From [Phialemoniopsis] sp. UDSM-2020 (taxonomy: Eukaryota > Ascomycota > Sordariomycetes > Thyridiales > Thyridiaceae), in NCBI GenBank assembly GCA_018873225.1, contig JAEILZ010000007.1:2170001-2234000 (forward strand): a DNA stretch of 64,000 nt, read 5' to 3'. Below the pieces are notes generated by a model that did not search any database, had not been told where the DNA came from, and saw only the letters and a list, made by a program, of their open reading frames with translations. The position numbers and the translations under genes are program-made. Of the stretch, positions 1-12,801 are shown piece by piece. How positions within the stretch are numbered: the stretch's first letter is position 1; each line of letters opens with the position of its first letter.

Positions 1-3000
1 ATGAACAAAACCAAAGCTAGTAGGAGTGAGAGAGCAAGAAAAAGTATGAAAGAGAGGAAGAGAGTAAAGATGATTGACCAAGAAGGCTAGCAGAAGGAAG
101 GCTAGGTTGTGCCCGAGTCACCAGCAAGCAAGCAGGTGCGGTCCAGGTGGGCGTAGTGGGCGGGCACTAGGCAAGCTCTTTTTTAGAGCACCTGGAAGCC
201 GCCGTCTTGTTAGCTCAGTAACCTACTTAGAGTTAGCCCTGTGATGAAACCAACAACGTCGTCATCCTACAGATTCGTTCAGCGGCCGGTTTTCTGCAAG
301 CAAGGAGGGGCTTGGGGAGGGGGGGGGGACCCATGCCCATGCCCGTGGCCTCCCACACTGCCCACCCTCCCCGTATTTAGATGCCGAAGGAGGCTGGGCT
401 GGCCCGGGCTGAGCGACGGCTACCTAACCACCGTAAACTGCTTGTGACTGTGACTGTAACCGCAAGCGGGCGGGCAACGGGCTGCGGGACGTGCCATCTC
501 GACCTGTTTGTTGGGCAGCGCGGGTGGCAGGGAAGTCTGGGTGGGTCGAACCCTTGGGATCCAGGTTCTCGACGCCGTCGTTTCCCTGCTCTGTCTAATC
601 CGGCCGGCTTTTGTCTAAATCAGCTTCCGCTCCCACCGAGGGAGAGCCCTTTTCTCCCAAAACGGTGTGCTGAAGGGGCCGTATCCGTCCAAGATCTGTC
701 AGGCAGGTGGTGTGTGCGTGACCTGATTCGCGCACTCGGGCGACGCATCTGAGGAGAGCAGAGAAGCGTGGTGGTGTGAAGCCACGGGGTGTTGACGGGA
801 AGCACGTGTGCCGGACTGGTCACCTTTTGGACAATGAGCGCTGCCAATGCCACCATCAGAGACCTGTCCTTCGAGATACAAATAGACAAGTTACAAATGA
901 TGCCAGGTCACTCGTTTCTGACAAAGGCAAAAGGTGAAGCAGTCGATCGGTTCCCGTCGACGAGACGAGGGACACCCGCCCTTCACACAACCCCAACACC
1001 TTACACATTCATCCCAATATACCATACCTACAATGTACTATAGGAAAACAAGGGTCCTAATATATATGGAGCCTCAAGTTTTCCATAGCGCCTCCCTGGA
1101 CTTGGTATGGGTGTTGGGTAGAAACTGGGAATCGATCCAACCATGGTACCTACCTTCGGCTCATCAAGGAACAAGATCTAGCAAACCTTGACCGTTAGCC
1201 TCGCATCCGCCCTGTGTGCCTGCCAAATCCATGCAAATGCCGAACTTGGGTTGCTTGGTTGCTCGATTGGGTGACTGGCAAATTCTGGCGCGCCCAGAAT
1301 GCTGACGCAATGGTGCATGCGGTGGGAAAATGTTCGCGGAACTCCAACTTCAGGCATCGCAAAGCTTGGAAGACAAGCCAGCCCGAGTGGAGAAACATTG
1401 GCTACCCCTGTGCCATTGTTCGCTGCTACGTACATAACTACCCAAGCAAGCTTCACAAACCCCAATTGACCATAGCATAGACCTGAATTATCTCAGGGGC
1501 CTGGCTTGGCATCGAGAAGCTGTGGAGCTGTCATATTCACTCTGCGTATCCTGTCACTGCATCCCCAGTATTGTTGCGACCTTCCACACGTACGAACATA
1601 TATGCATTTCAAGAGTAACAGAACAGGTTTCGCAAAGGGTTCATGGTTCGTCACGCAAGATTCGCCAGGTATCGACTCTTGGTTGGATGGTCATCCCACT
1701 ATCTAAAGTCGAGGCTTGTTGCAGCCGCGCGTAGGTCACAACTGGCCCCTATGAACAGCCTTTGTCACCGAACACATGGTTTGGCTCCCATTGAAAGCTT
1801 CAAACCACGAGAGAGCGAGGTGCCCACTCTTTCACGTTGTGTCAGGACCAAAACTATATGCAGATACCCTTCACTCAACAACTGTCACCAAACCGGCCAT
1901 TACTCCCAGGAGGCTTGTCTGGCTTCTCGCTTCTTATTCTTGGGTTGCTCTATCAGGTTACTAACACGCCTCTACCACGCCAAACACCAACGCATTGCAA
2001 CGATAATCTGGTCACAAGCTGCGCTGGCTCTGCCGGCAGCCATTTCCGACGGTTCCAATCCTGTTGCTTGATGTATGTATCCGCCCGCTTACTTTATCCT
2101 GAACACACTTCATTACTCTGCCCACCGCAGCCCTCCTCTGCTTGGTCCGTGTCGCCAACTCCGCTCCGATATCCAGCACCAACTCAGATCCTGTGTGTTG
2201 CCGAGTAACACAGTGTTCTAGATGGATATTGGATCTCCAATCATTGTGGGTAGTAACATTCTCTTGGTCAGCGTCTTAGTTGTTCCAAAATGCTTCTAGA
2301 GGTTCGGGACTCTCCAGTCCCCGACATGGCACCTGACCTAGCTCTTTAACCTCGATGTTGTGCTTGTTTGCTTCGGGATATGGCAGTGCAGATATGTGCA
2401 TTCCTGTCCACCGTGACAGCTTCTCCAAAGCACCAGTCCAGCTCCAACTTTGAAGAAGGAAAGAGACTCACGATGGCTATAGGCGAGCTTCCTGTCTAGG
2501 CTCAGCCTATCTAATCACTCGGAGCTGAACCCAGTTTCACACAAATTACGCGGTGGCTCTCTCGACTTGTTTGTTCTTTTTTTGCAACGTGATGGTAGGT
2601 TCAACGATGCATGTCCAAAGTCAAGTTGAGACACCGTGTAAATGAATGTGACTGGTCTCTCGTTCCATTGATAGCCGACTCTGAGGAGGCCTTTTCAAAG
2701 ACGATAAACGGTATAAACAAGTCTCTCAGCAGACCGTTGAGTCTTTGTAGTGTCGTATTGAGTTATGGAGCCGCATATATACACATGAAGAGTGCAACAA
2801 GTCCCATCGTCTTGAAACAAAGATACACTGCTCTTCAATAGAAGACAAGTATCGAAAGAATTCCGTGGAAGATGCAGATCCAACTTACCGAGGAGGGTTT
2901 TTTTTCGGGCGGCGAAGCCTGACAGCAATGTTCCTCGTCCCTGCGTTCCAAATTGGTAAGTATCCTTACGTGAAAGTGACCGCATGGTCCTCACAATTGA

Positions 3001-3371
3001 GCAGCAGAATCAAAAGAATGGACCAAGCACCTATGCTTGTTCAGTACCTTTCCTCGTCTAGTTCGCCCTCAGTCAACGAAATGCTCGTTAGTGACAACCA
3101 CACGACAGTCACTCGATCGTCCAAAGAGAATTGGCAAGACCTGATCACCACCGACCCCTTGGCGAAGGAACTCGAGAGCATGAGCAGTTGAACCGAGACT
3201 GGTCTTCGTAGGCTTTAGTCAAAGAGTGGAAAACATTAATGTCAATAGCGAGCTTGCTTCCTTGATGGCTTCTTCTGATCATTTTGAGAGGGAATGAAAT
3301 GATTTCCCGTATACCAGATACCTAGTTTCTTACATCGTCAACTCCATGTACATCACATAACTTGAAGTCCT
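1..3371. other. Gene-poor left end of the window
   Basis: I find no gene I can support in this 3.4 kb. Open frames are short, overlap on both strands, and many open with non-ATG codons. The best fragment is a plus-strand frame at about 2928-3191 (88 codons from an ATG) ending in a Ser-rich stretch and LAKELESMSS. It contains an intron-like GTAAGT...GAGCAG segment near 2956-3002, so it could be the end of a small spliced gene, but I recognise no family. Confidence 0.5.
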
Positions 3372-4993
3372 TCATCCCGTCGATGTTCGCGACTCCCTAC
3401 GCGCCTCCCCAAGCTCTGGGACATTTCCGTCTCCAATCATCTCATGGCTGTACACCTGCTCCTCCATTTCATGCGCCAGCTTGCCTCCTACCAGCTCTCG
3501 CGGCAGCTCCTCGATGGATACCTCATCGCCGCTTGGCGACTGGGGCGACTGGGGCGTCTGCGGCACATCATCATCCGTTGGCTTTTCTGCGCTCGCCGCA
3601 GCCTCTCGACGTTGTCTCCGCACACAGGCTACTAGTATACTTGCGACAACCCCTGAAATGATGATTGCGCCGACAGTAGCTCCTACGGCGATGCCCACCT
3701 TGGCTCCGAAAGAAAGAGGTCTGCCTTTCACCTCAGCCGGGCCGTCGTCCTGGACTGTCTTGGCCGCGGCTTCCATGGACGTCGCCACGACTTGGGCGGG
3801 CTTCCAGATCTCGTCCTCGTCGAAGCGCAGCTCGGTCAGGACGCCTCCGACGTCGTAGTAAATGCGCACCTGCGACGAAAAGAACTCCCAGGCAATGGCA
3901 AGCTCGGCACCTGGGCTGTCCGCAAGAGGCCAGATGTTCTCGGATTGGTTCGTCATGATGCGCCAAAAGTAGTTGATGTTGGAGATCTGGTACAGGCGGC
4001 GGTCGGTGCCGACGTAGAAGACGTTGCGCGTGTACTGCTTGTCGGTCGACATGCCAATGGCCTTCGTGGATCCGTGGTAGGCAGGAAGCGTGAAGTTGAT
4101 GGGCGTCCGCTCGTCGAGGCGATAGAATGTAGAGTTGGTGGTGTTGACGGTTTGCTCATAATCACCCGACAAAGGTTGAGGGAAGGATTCTGCACCTTTT
4201 TGTTAGTATCGTGATGCGGACAAATTCCCAGTCCGGCGAGGGATCTTACCCATATGCCATGTGTTCGCGAGATTGAACCGCGAGACTTGAAAGTTATTCT
4301 TGTCCTTTGGGTATATAATAGACTGGTTCCTCGTTCCGGCGTACATTGCGTTCATGGTGGTTGATAGCGGCCTCTCTCGTGAAATCACACCCGCATATGC
4401 CCACTGGTTATTATTCACATTGTTGGCAAAAGTATACTGATGGATCTCCATTTCAGCCGTGTGATAGTAGAGATGATAGCCTTCGGTACCGCCGAGACGG
4501 ACAGAGCTGAGGCCGGTCCCTTTCAGGGGGGCAGGGGTAAAGTTCCCGTTGGAGACGATCGTTGTGCCCTTGTCCAAGAACTTGCCCGTGTTTGGGTCGC
4601 AGACGGCAAGATAGTTGATTATGTTGCCGTCGATATCCTGGTAGAAAATCGAGGCCTGTTGCCGAAACCCCCATCAGCGAAGTTCTAGCACTGCAATGTT
4701 ATACAGAACGTGCTGCTCACCCAGAACGATGTGGAATCGAAAATCCCCTGCCCTGTCAAAGCCGTCCCGGCCCGGGGCACTCTGGTAAGGGCAAACTCAA
4801 GAGGCGGGTCATTGGGAAATACAACAGGGGCGCTTTTGTTGGTTTGACAGTGGCTATACATGATATTCCCAGTAGTCTCGTTTTGTCTTATTATTTGCGG
4901 TGTTCCAGCAGTCCACCATGCTGCCATTGCCGCCGAGCATGACTGGATGGTGGACGCGAAGAGAATGAGACGCATCGCAGGCGATAGAGACAT
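3372..4993 (-). CDS. Membrane-anchored fungal fucose-lectin-like beta-propeller protein
   Basis: Three exons, 4993-4721, 4655-4250 and 4189-3372, join with clean GTGAGC/CAG and GTAAGA/CAG borders into 498 residues. Residues 1-22 are a signal-peptide-like hydrophobic start. Residues 25 to about 370 are rich in Trp, Tyr and Phe and hold repeated blade-like strands (for example FYQDIDGN, VFYVGTDRRLYQI, VRIYYDVGG), the pattern of the six-bladed fungal fucose-specific lectin fold. Residues 391-416 form one transmembrane helix followed by RRQRR and an acidic, Pro/Ser-rich tail of about 80 residues. Several NxS/T sequons lie in the outer part. The inferred topology is an extracellular sugar-binding propeller tethered to the plasma membrane with a cytosolic tail. 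The ligand is unknown, and secreted lectins of this fold normally lack the anchor. The fold assignment is by pattern, not by search. Confidence 0.8.
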
Positions 4994-6375
4994 TGTACAA
5001 GGCTGGCTATCATTCAGACGAGGAATTCAAGGCAACGCTTGTAAATGTCGTGACCACGGGAAACCAGAGTTAACTTGCCTTGAGGTTTAACATGAAGCAT
5101 CCTGTTCAAGCGAACCGCCAAGGAGGGCTTCCGTGAGCGAGATCTATATATCTCGAGCACTTTCCCACACTCTCATGGTATCTTGTAATGTATTTTCATC
5201 AGCGCAGGTGCTGCCCATTAGATCTTGGTGAGCTCCAAAGGCATACAGTAAGTAGGCCATGTCTACAATGGCCATTGGTTCCCAGCGGAGAGGGTAGTAC
5301 TGCATGGCCTCCGCAGGCATTTATCACCCGCTCGGCTCGTCCGTCCGACAGGGTTGGCCGGCGGTGCAGCGGTGCTGACATGCATGCGTTTGCGAGCGCC
5401 TGTGAGCCATGAGGATGTCCAGGCGAGGTTCCATCGAGAAGAGATCAGACGGTCAAGATCGCCGACTGGGCATAGCGGGATGGACACGGCTTCTCTCATT
5501 GGAGGCATTCCTACAGTTCTTAGTTGCCGGGTGGGCATCTCATGCTGGGCTGCAAAAGGGGCAATATCTTCGTTAATTACCAGCTCGGCCGCCATTCGAA
5601 ATAGGAGTGAGTAAATGAGCCGGTCTTTTCAGCTTTGCTAATTATTGCGACCCCGCGCCGCTCTCGGCGCCGAAGACGATTGTAACAGAATTCTCCTATC
5701 AGCCCTGCCGCCCCCGCGTTTAATGAAACCTACCATAAAAGGCAAGCAGGTAGGGCAGTAGGCTTTCAAAGGGTGGTCACTTCAACCACTTAAACACAAT
5801 CTTGTTAGCTTTCTCACAGGCACCCACTCGATAGCTACCGCCCTTTCAGGTCCCTTATGTCAGCTTACACCGGATCAAGCTGAAACTTGTTGAAGAGTCA
5901 GAGTACTACCTGTTGGGCCAGTAACATTCTTCATGGCCTCCCTCGGAAAAGACCTGTCAGCCCCGGTCGCAATTGCGTCTGTGAGGATTCTTTGTCCTTT
6001 GTGCTAGTCAATTGGTGATCTTTTTGGACCCCATCGAGTCAGCACCAACTGCACGCTCCAGCTGGGGGCTCTAGCATGGGCCAAAAGCCGAGTACACTCA
6101 CGCAGCACGCTCTGTCCGACACATGGACAGTCTTACAAGGCACCTACCAGTAACCGGAAGCGGATCTATCCGCAAACGCACAGGCTATCACATGCTCAAT
6201 GTGCGGCTTGGATGTGTGTAGGTTGTTGAGAATTGAGATTGCTTCAGTAGCATGGATCTAGGATATCAGAGATAAAGAGAGAGGGAATAACAAAAACAAA
6301 CTCCTTGCCTTTAACCAATGCATCCCAAGTCTGTTATCACAGGACCGCCGAATCCGTGGCACCGTCCTTCCAGTC
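4994..6375. other. Intergenic: lectin promoter and pfk 3' flank
   Basis: No supported gene. It should hold the promoter of the lectin-like gene (right to left) and the 3' end of the phosphofructokinase transcript. A perfect short inverted repeat, CTGTCC-N7-GGACAG, sits at 6112-6130. Its role is unknown and it may be chance. Confidence 0.5.
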
Positions 6376-8861
6376 CTACTCCGACATCAGGCCCCGTTTT
6401 ACATCTTTGGCCATCAGGCCCCCAATGTTCTGTTCCGGCAGGTCATATTTTGGACGGCCGCCCAGGACATCCACCACCTGCTTCATGCCAATCCAGTATG
6501 CTGACTTGGGGCGACGATTCGGCCAATCCGTGTCCTCTTCCTCCAGTGTCTTCATTGGTGTGAAGACAACGCTCGCGCCCTTGATGCCAATGACGGCCGT
6601 GCTCATCGGGTCCTTCTTCACCTTGTTATGGGCGCCCCTCCCAAAGGTTTCCAAGTGCTCGATGCACTTGATCGCCAAGCGAACGGATCGGCATCGGTCC
6701 ATGGCCGACGGGACACCTCCCTGTTGCACATGGCCCGGAATGCTGTCACGCGACTCAAACCGGTCATGGGCTTCCTCCCTAATGATATCAGCCACCAACT
6801 TTGCATTGTACACTTTGCTGGCCTTCTCGTTTATGAGAATCAGGCGCCCCGCGCGTGACTGGCCCTTGTCGTGAGCAAAGACTTCCTTCAAGTGCCGAAC
6901 ATCAGCTGCGAGCATATCGAGGCTGATTCCCTCTTCCGGGGTGTACACGGCGCTGGCACCAACGCCGAGGCCTGCAAGAGTGGCGACATAACCGGAGCGG
7001 CCACCTTGCGTCTCAATGACGAAAACACGGCGACGAGTCGCAGATGCTGATTGCTTGATCTTGTCGCAGTAGCTGGTGAGCTCGTTCAGGCAAGTATCGG
7101 AGCCGACCGAGTACTCAGTACCCGGAACATTGTTGGAGATGGTGGCAGGAAGAAGTGCGATGGGGATGCACAGCGACGGGAACTCGTCTCTGGCCTTTCG
7201 TAGCTGCGAAACCGCATGGTAGGCCTCGAAGCCACCAATGATAAAGAGGCCGTCAAACTTGTATTGCTCGATCAAGTTCGCGATGTGCTCCATGCCGGAC
7301 TCGCTGGGGAGCTCCCGATTTGTACCAATCTCAGAACCGCCTTTGCTGGCCCAGCCATCGACCTCGAGCCAGTCAAAAGGCCGCACAGCCCCTAGAGGCT
7401 TGTCGCCGTGGTGGCGGGCAAATCCAGCGAAACCGTTGTGGATGGCCATCGGCTCGTGGCCGCGAGAGAGGCAGTAGGCGACTCCGGCCCTGGTAGCAGC
7501 ATTCATTCCGCCAGCCGGTGCTCCGACATTGATGAAGCCGATTCTCATTCTCTGCACAATTGGTCAGCACGAGCGTAAAGCCTGTTGATAATGGACAGTG
7601 GACTTACTTGATTTTCCGGGAACAGCATGTTCTTATCTAGCTGCACCGTAGTCGTCAACATGTATGAGCTGTACTGGTCGGCAAATTCGGCATCACGAAG
7701 CGACATGGCCTTGTCAAAGTCATGGGCATCAATGGCAGCTGCGACAGCCTTGGTGTCCTGAACAGCCTTCATCAGCGGCTTTCGTACGATCTGGTTCTCG
7801 GTAATAGCGATGAAGCAAGTCTCGGTCTCAGGGGTAGCCTCCAGAACCGCTTTGACAGCCTCAACACCTTGCAGCGTAGCTAGCATCCTGTCGTAGGCGA
7901 CGGCAACACCGCCACGCTGGACGTGGCCAAGAGTCGTAATACGACTATCGATGGCCAGCCCCGACTTGTCGGCAAGGAGCGATCTCACCATCTCGGGGGT
8001 AATTTTCTCGCCGTGCCGATCATGAGCTCCCTCGGCAACGATGACAATTGTCTTCCTCTTGCCCAATGTCCGGTGCTAGGCGACACATCACAATTAGCTC
8101 CAAAGGATCAAGGGCTAAGGGAGTAGAAACTAGCGCAGGAAGCTCACCTTTTTAACGATGCCGCACATCTCTTCCCGCCAATTGTCTTCACGTGGCTTCT
8201 CGGGAATAAAAATGAAGTCAGCACCCGTTGCCACTCCGGCCATCAGAGCCAACCAGCCGCAGTGTCGACCCATGACCTCGATAACAAAGGCACGAGAGTG
8301 GGAGGAAGCAGTGGCTTCGATGTAGTCGACCATCTCGCAAATGCGTGTCAGCGCCGAATAGCAACCAATGGTGGCGTCGGTGCCCGACAAATCATTGTCG
8401 ATGGAACCCACAAGTCCCACAATGTTGAGATGCTTGTACGGCGCAATCTGCTCCTGTGTAAACTGCTTGGTAGCAACAAGCTCCTCAAGGAGTGACGGCC
8501 ATTCGGCGCGGAACTTGTCGGCACCGGTGAGGGAGCCATCGCCACCACAGATGATGAGAGCATCGATGCCGTGCAGGACCATGTTCTTGGCAGCCGTCAG
8601 ACGCCCTGGGCGTTCGTAGAAGGCCATGCACCGGGCAGTCCCGATGAGGGTGCCGCCTTCGGACAGCCAGCCACGGACATCATGCCACTCCATCTTGCGG
8701 ATCAGGTCGCCACCCTGGACGAGGCCTTCGTAGCCTTCATAAACGCAGAAGGCGTCGCAGCCCATGTATATGGCGGTGCGAACGCAAGCTCGAACAACGC
8801 CGTTCATTCCCTGGGCGTCGCCGCCCGAGGTCATGATGGCGATCTTCTTCTTGGGTGCCAT
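6376..8861 (-). CDS. pfkA: ATP-dependent 6-phosphofructokinase
   Basis: This enzyme phosphorylates fructose 6-phosphate to fructose 1,6-bisphosphate, the committed cytosolic step of glycolysis. Exons 8861-8148, 8075-7608 and 7551-6376 join in phase 0 to 785 residues, the usual length of the fused two-lobe fungal enzyme. The N-terminal lobe is catalytic: the ATP loop GGDAQGMN starts at residue 13, GGDGS is at 106-110, and the catalytic [11 protein letters not shown] is at about 152-162 with its Asp at 155. The second lobe restarts with [20 protein letters not shown] just after the second intron, and in fungi it is the regulatory, allosteric half. The first intron donor is GTGAGC and the acceptor TAG; the second is GTAAGT/CAG. 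The ATG chosen gives [14 protein letters not shown], which fits the family start. The antisense open frame at 6305-6874 is a shadow. Confidence 0.97.
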
Positions 8862-10502
8862 GGCGAAGGGCGGGTATCAATGAAGTAAATAGGATATAAA
8901 AAAAGAAGTTTTCAGTAGGGTGTAAGAATGATATGGTAAAAGGGTTTGCTCTGCTGTTGACAGATAATGACGAGACAACCGGGCTTGATCAACAAGGAGT
9001 GAAGTGCAAAACAAAGGCGATCGAAGAGATGGGATCAGATGATGTGGTTGGGGAAGACAAGGGAGCCTTGCACCGGATTTCACGGGAAGGCTTGGCCTGG
9101 ACGAGGCAAAACAAGCCAAGCGGCTGACACCAGGTTGGGTGGTTGTTGCTGTTGCACTCCACTGTCCAACAGTCGCCGGCTGGAAACTGCGAGCGATGGA
9201 AAGTAAGGGTTTGTCGTCTGTTCGGGAAAGAGTCGTTTATGTGCGATAAAGTCCCTTGTCACTTTTCTCACTCTCTCTTGCTGTGTCTCCCCGATTCGTG
9301 ATTCTTTTGGGGGAGGGCGGGGGAGCAGGAGAACTGACGTCGCCAGCTAACAAAACAAGGGCAAAAATAAGAGCTCTTATCTTATCGGGGTGGGCAACGG
9401 CGGGGGACAAGCTGAGAGCCTTGGCTGGGACCTTGTGATGTTTAAAGTACTTTAGTGAGACTAACGCTTGGCAAGCCGTCCTCGAGAATGAAAATGACTG
9501 ATATTGTACGGCCAAGGATTGCACAGCCCGGTGCTGCTGTGCTTTTACTCAAGGTGAGATAAAGTGATGAGAACTGGAAGTTGGCAAACCAGTGCTCTTG
9601 GATGGGGCACCAAAAACCTTGATATAGCTCAAGCACTGCATTCTCCATACACACACATCTTTGTGCTTGTCATTTAAATGTCTCATGTCAAAGGGCCGAA
9701 GTCTCCAGAGGCGAAGCTTAATCCCAATGCTCGTGTAATTTAGTCCTCAATCAGTTACTATTTGCTCACTCATTCGATATCAACCTGCCCCCACGTCAGG
9801 GTCTGATACACAGCTTCGGCTGGTGCTTTGGCCAATAAGCGCCATGAGGTTTTTCTTTTATTTCCCAGTGTAGTGGTTCAGTGGGCATATGACGCACTGA
9901 GTGATTAGGAAAGTGTGGGCTACCTAGTCAAGCCCACCACTATCACTGTTCAAAACAGTCCATTACAGGGATAGAAGTCGTGAGGCTTGCTACAGAGGCG
10001 TGCTTCTTCGCTACTTGTCGTCTTTGTTCAATATCTTGTCCATTTCAAGGCAGTCAGAGACTGTGAGAACATGAGAGTTTTTACAGGTGGTGGTAGGATG
10101 GGCCCTTGCCTGCCCAGTGGATTCCTGTCATTTTAGTACACCCAACCCAGCGATTTGCACGCTGTAGATTTCCACTAACCGGAAGTAGCTTAGGGCTTGA
10201 TGTAGCTGAATGCATCAACTCCGGTCCAGGTCGAGAGCATCAATGTTTATTCAAAGGTAGCAAACAACACCACAACTGACAGCTTTCGAGCTTTCAAGCA
10301 TAAACTCGATCAACGCCTTGCACCTCTACAATGCCGGCTTGAAATATCGGCCCATTTCAGAGACGATCCGTGGGGCCTGCATGACCTGCCTTGCCCCTTC
10401 CAACGACAAATTTGGACCCAAGCAATCAATGCGCCTTCGAACTCGGCTTTGACCTCTGCGCCTGTAACTTGCGCGCGGCGAATCCCATGATCCTTTCCCA
10501 AA
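8862..10502. other. Divergent promoter region pfkA / MED17
   Basis: A 1.6 kb divergent intergenic region without a supported gene. It holds the pfkA promoter at its left and the MED17 promoter at its right. A CT-rich tract and a CRE-like TGACGTCG (9335-9342) lie roughly 470 nt upstream of the pfkA start. Confidence 0.55.
9317..9405. promoter_or_regulatory. Two CreA/Cre1-type GCGGGG motifs upstream of pfkA
   Basis: GCGGGG occurs at 9317-9322 and 9400-9405, matching the SYGGRG consensus of the fungal carbon-catabolite repressor CreA/Cre1. The position upstream of a glycolytic gene is sensible, but six-base motifs of this kind are common by chance. Confidence 0.25.
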
Positions 10503-12600
10503 ATGTCATTTACTTCGCATCCGCTAGCCATTAGGCCTTTGCCGACAGGCAACAAGAAGCCCAAGTCTCTTGGAGAGTTCATTGCTCGCGTCAATGCCGA
10601 GGGCGGCAGCTTTCGAAACCTGACCGAGGAGAGCTTGCGCCAGGAGATTGAGGCCCAGGAGAAAAAGGATGCCGAGGCCAACGATGTCGAGATGAAAGAT
10701 GAGGATGATGAAGAGGATCAAGACAAGACACTGCAACCAACTAAGATTGAGGACATCATAGCGGCCCGGCAGGAAGTCTTGCGCAATGTCGAGTAAGCAA
10801 CCTCGACCTTCATTGTTGCGCATCGTCTAACTCGTCTAAACCAGGTTTGCTCACCAGAACGCCATGCTTACCCTCGATTTCCTATCCCTCCTGCTTTCCA
10901 AAGAGACTCCAGTCCAAGCCGGCCTCACCCTGTCAGATTATCTCCGTGGGACGGTGGGAATAGGCACCCTCGGGGCCGACAAGCTAGCTTCTTCTAATCT
11001 GACGGACCAGACGTTACAGGACAACAAGCTGGTCGCGACGGGTTGGAAGTTTGTGGAAATCAACAATACTGTGGAATCGCTAATGCTATCTGCAACGCGC
11101 CTACAAAAAGAAATTGACCTCGAAACCAAGTACTGGGGAGAGGTCCTCGCAGCCAGTGACAATGGATGGTCAGTGTCCCGGTTGCCACACGAAAGACACA
11201 CCTTGGGTGTCAAATACGGTTTCGACGAGGCTGCGCCAAACTTCCGCGCAAACATTTTTGCGCCGATGAGACGCAGCGATAGCGGATCTGTCAGCCTTGA
11301 TACCAACCGCATCGGCATGCCGCGAAGACTTACCGCAACAGTCAAGCAGGGAGGTATTGTCATTGGCCGCTCTGCTTCGCGCAATCTTCTGGGGGACGAC
11401 GCTCCGCTCGAAGATCGAGTGCGACAGGCACGCGACTCCATCTTCGACCAGGAGCTGTGGCATGAACTCAATCGTGAGGGTCGCACCTTGCTATCTTACG
11501 ATGTCCGTTTGGAAGACGACTCGATCAGCCTCTCGGTTGATAGTCAGGAGCTCATTCTCTCCTTGGATCCCATCGAGGCCGATACCTTCCCAGGAACTCA
11601 TGACACAGGCCCTGCAAGCGCGTTCGCAGAAACGACTTGCGCCACGTTGAGATTACTACTCAGCTATGCCCACAAGCAGAACAACCAAAAGCGCTCACGG
11701 CCAAGCCCGCCGGGAAGCAACGCGACCCGCGGCAATATGACATACTCTCTACTACGACCTCTACTGATCCACTTCAAACACGAGAAATCTGTCAAGAAAG
11801 CCACCCGATTTGTTTCGGACTTGGTGCTGATCCTGCGATCGGCTGGAGTGGATTCTGCTAAATACACACTCACCGAGCCCCCCACACCTCTGTCCAGTCA
11901 ACAATGGTCCTCTTCGGAGGCCTTGTATGTAGCTTTACTTGGTGCACGGGAGTTCCTGTTCGATGTGAGCATTTCACCGGAGGTACGATTCACGGTTCGA
12001 GGCAAGACGACAGTAGTGCCAACGGTCACCCAGTATCTACTTCAGCTCCCTCCAACAAGCTCTCCTCAGGATAATGGGTCACCCGGTGTACTCTCGGCTC
12101 CAAGCTTCTTGCAACGCACATTCCCTCCGGCTGAGAGCTATCCTGACTTACGCGAAGCCACATCTTACATACGCCAGGCCGTGGCACGGTTCCTGGCCTT
12201 CCAAGCGGAGATGACCGCGCAGGATGCCGCAAGTAGTCTCGAAGAAGGATCCCTGAATGTTACTTGGGCAAGGTCACTCAACGGCAGAGCAATTCAGGAC
12301 GTGCCTTTCCGCAAGCATGAGGTGCAGATTGATATCTGTCAGCACCACAGCCCGGACAGATGGGATGAGGAGGGCGAGGTAGATGATGCCCCCGCTAGCC
12401 AAAAGGACGACTTGTCACCTGAACTGCGAGTCTATGCTTCTTGGACCGACGACGATGAGGCTGAAGGCCAAAAGATCTATAGAAAATGGACGTTCCCGGC
12501 AGTGGGTGCAAAGACTGGCGCGCAGAGTCTGAGATTGGACGACATCGTGCGAGGCTGTGTCTCGGATCAACTTAAGCCTGCACAGAGCCACCGAATCTAG
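10503..12600 (+). CDS. MED17: Mediator complex subunit 17 (Srb4)
   Basis: A core head-module subunit of Mediator, which links activators to RNA polymerase II in the nucleus. Exon 1 (10503-10792) and exon 2 (10845-12600) join through a 52 nt GTAAGC/CAG intron in phase 2, giving 681 residues. The N-terminal exon carries an acidic run (about residues 60-76). The second exon begins FAHQNAMLTLDFLSLLLSKE and contains the family block KYWGEVLAASDNGW followed by ERHTLGVKYGFDEAAP. The C-terminus is variable, as in other fungal MED17. It converges with the short-chain dehydrogenase gene downstream, with only 201 nt between stop codons. Confidence 0.9.
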
Positions 12601-12801
12601 AGGTCTAGTTGTCGAGATGGACGACTGAAGCCAATAAAGAACTCCAATATTCTCAACGTTTCTTCTCTATGATTCAGTGGCACGGTGATTCCCATGATAT
12701 TGATCTGTTGACTCTCTCAAAGCCGGTCTTTATTGGACCACGCACCTGTCTGATGATACACTAAAAGAACAGAGCTGACGACTTGTCGACGATCTTACCT
12801 T

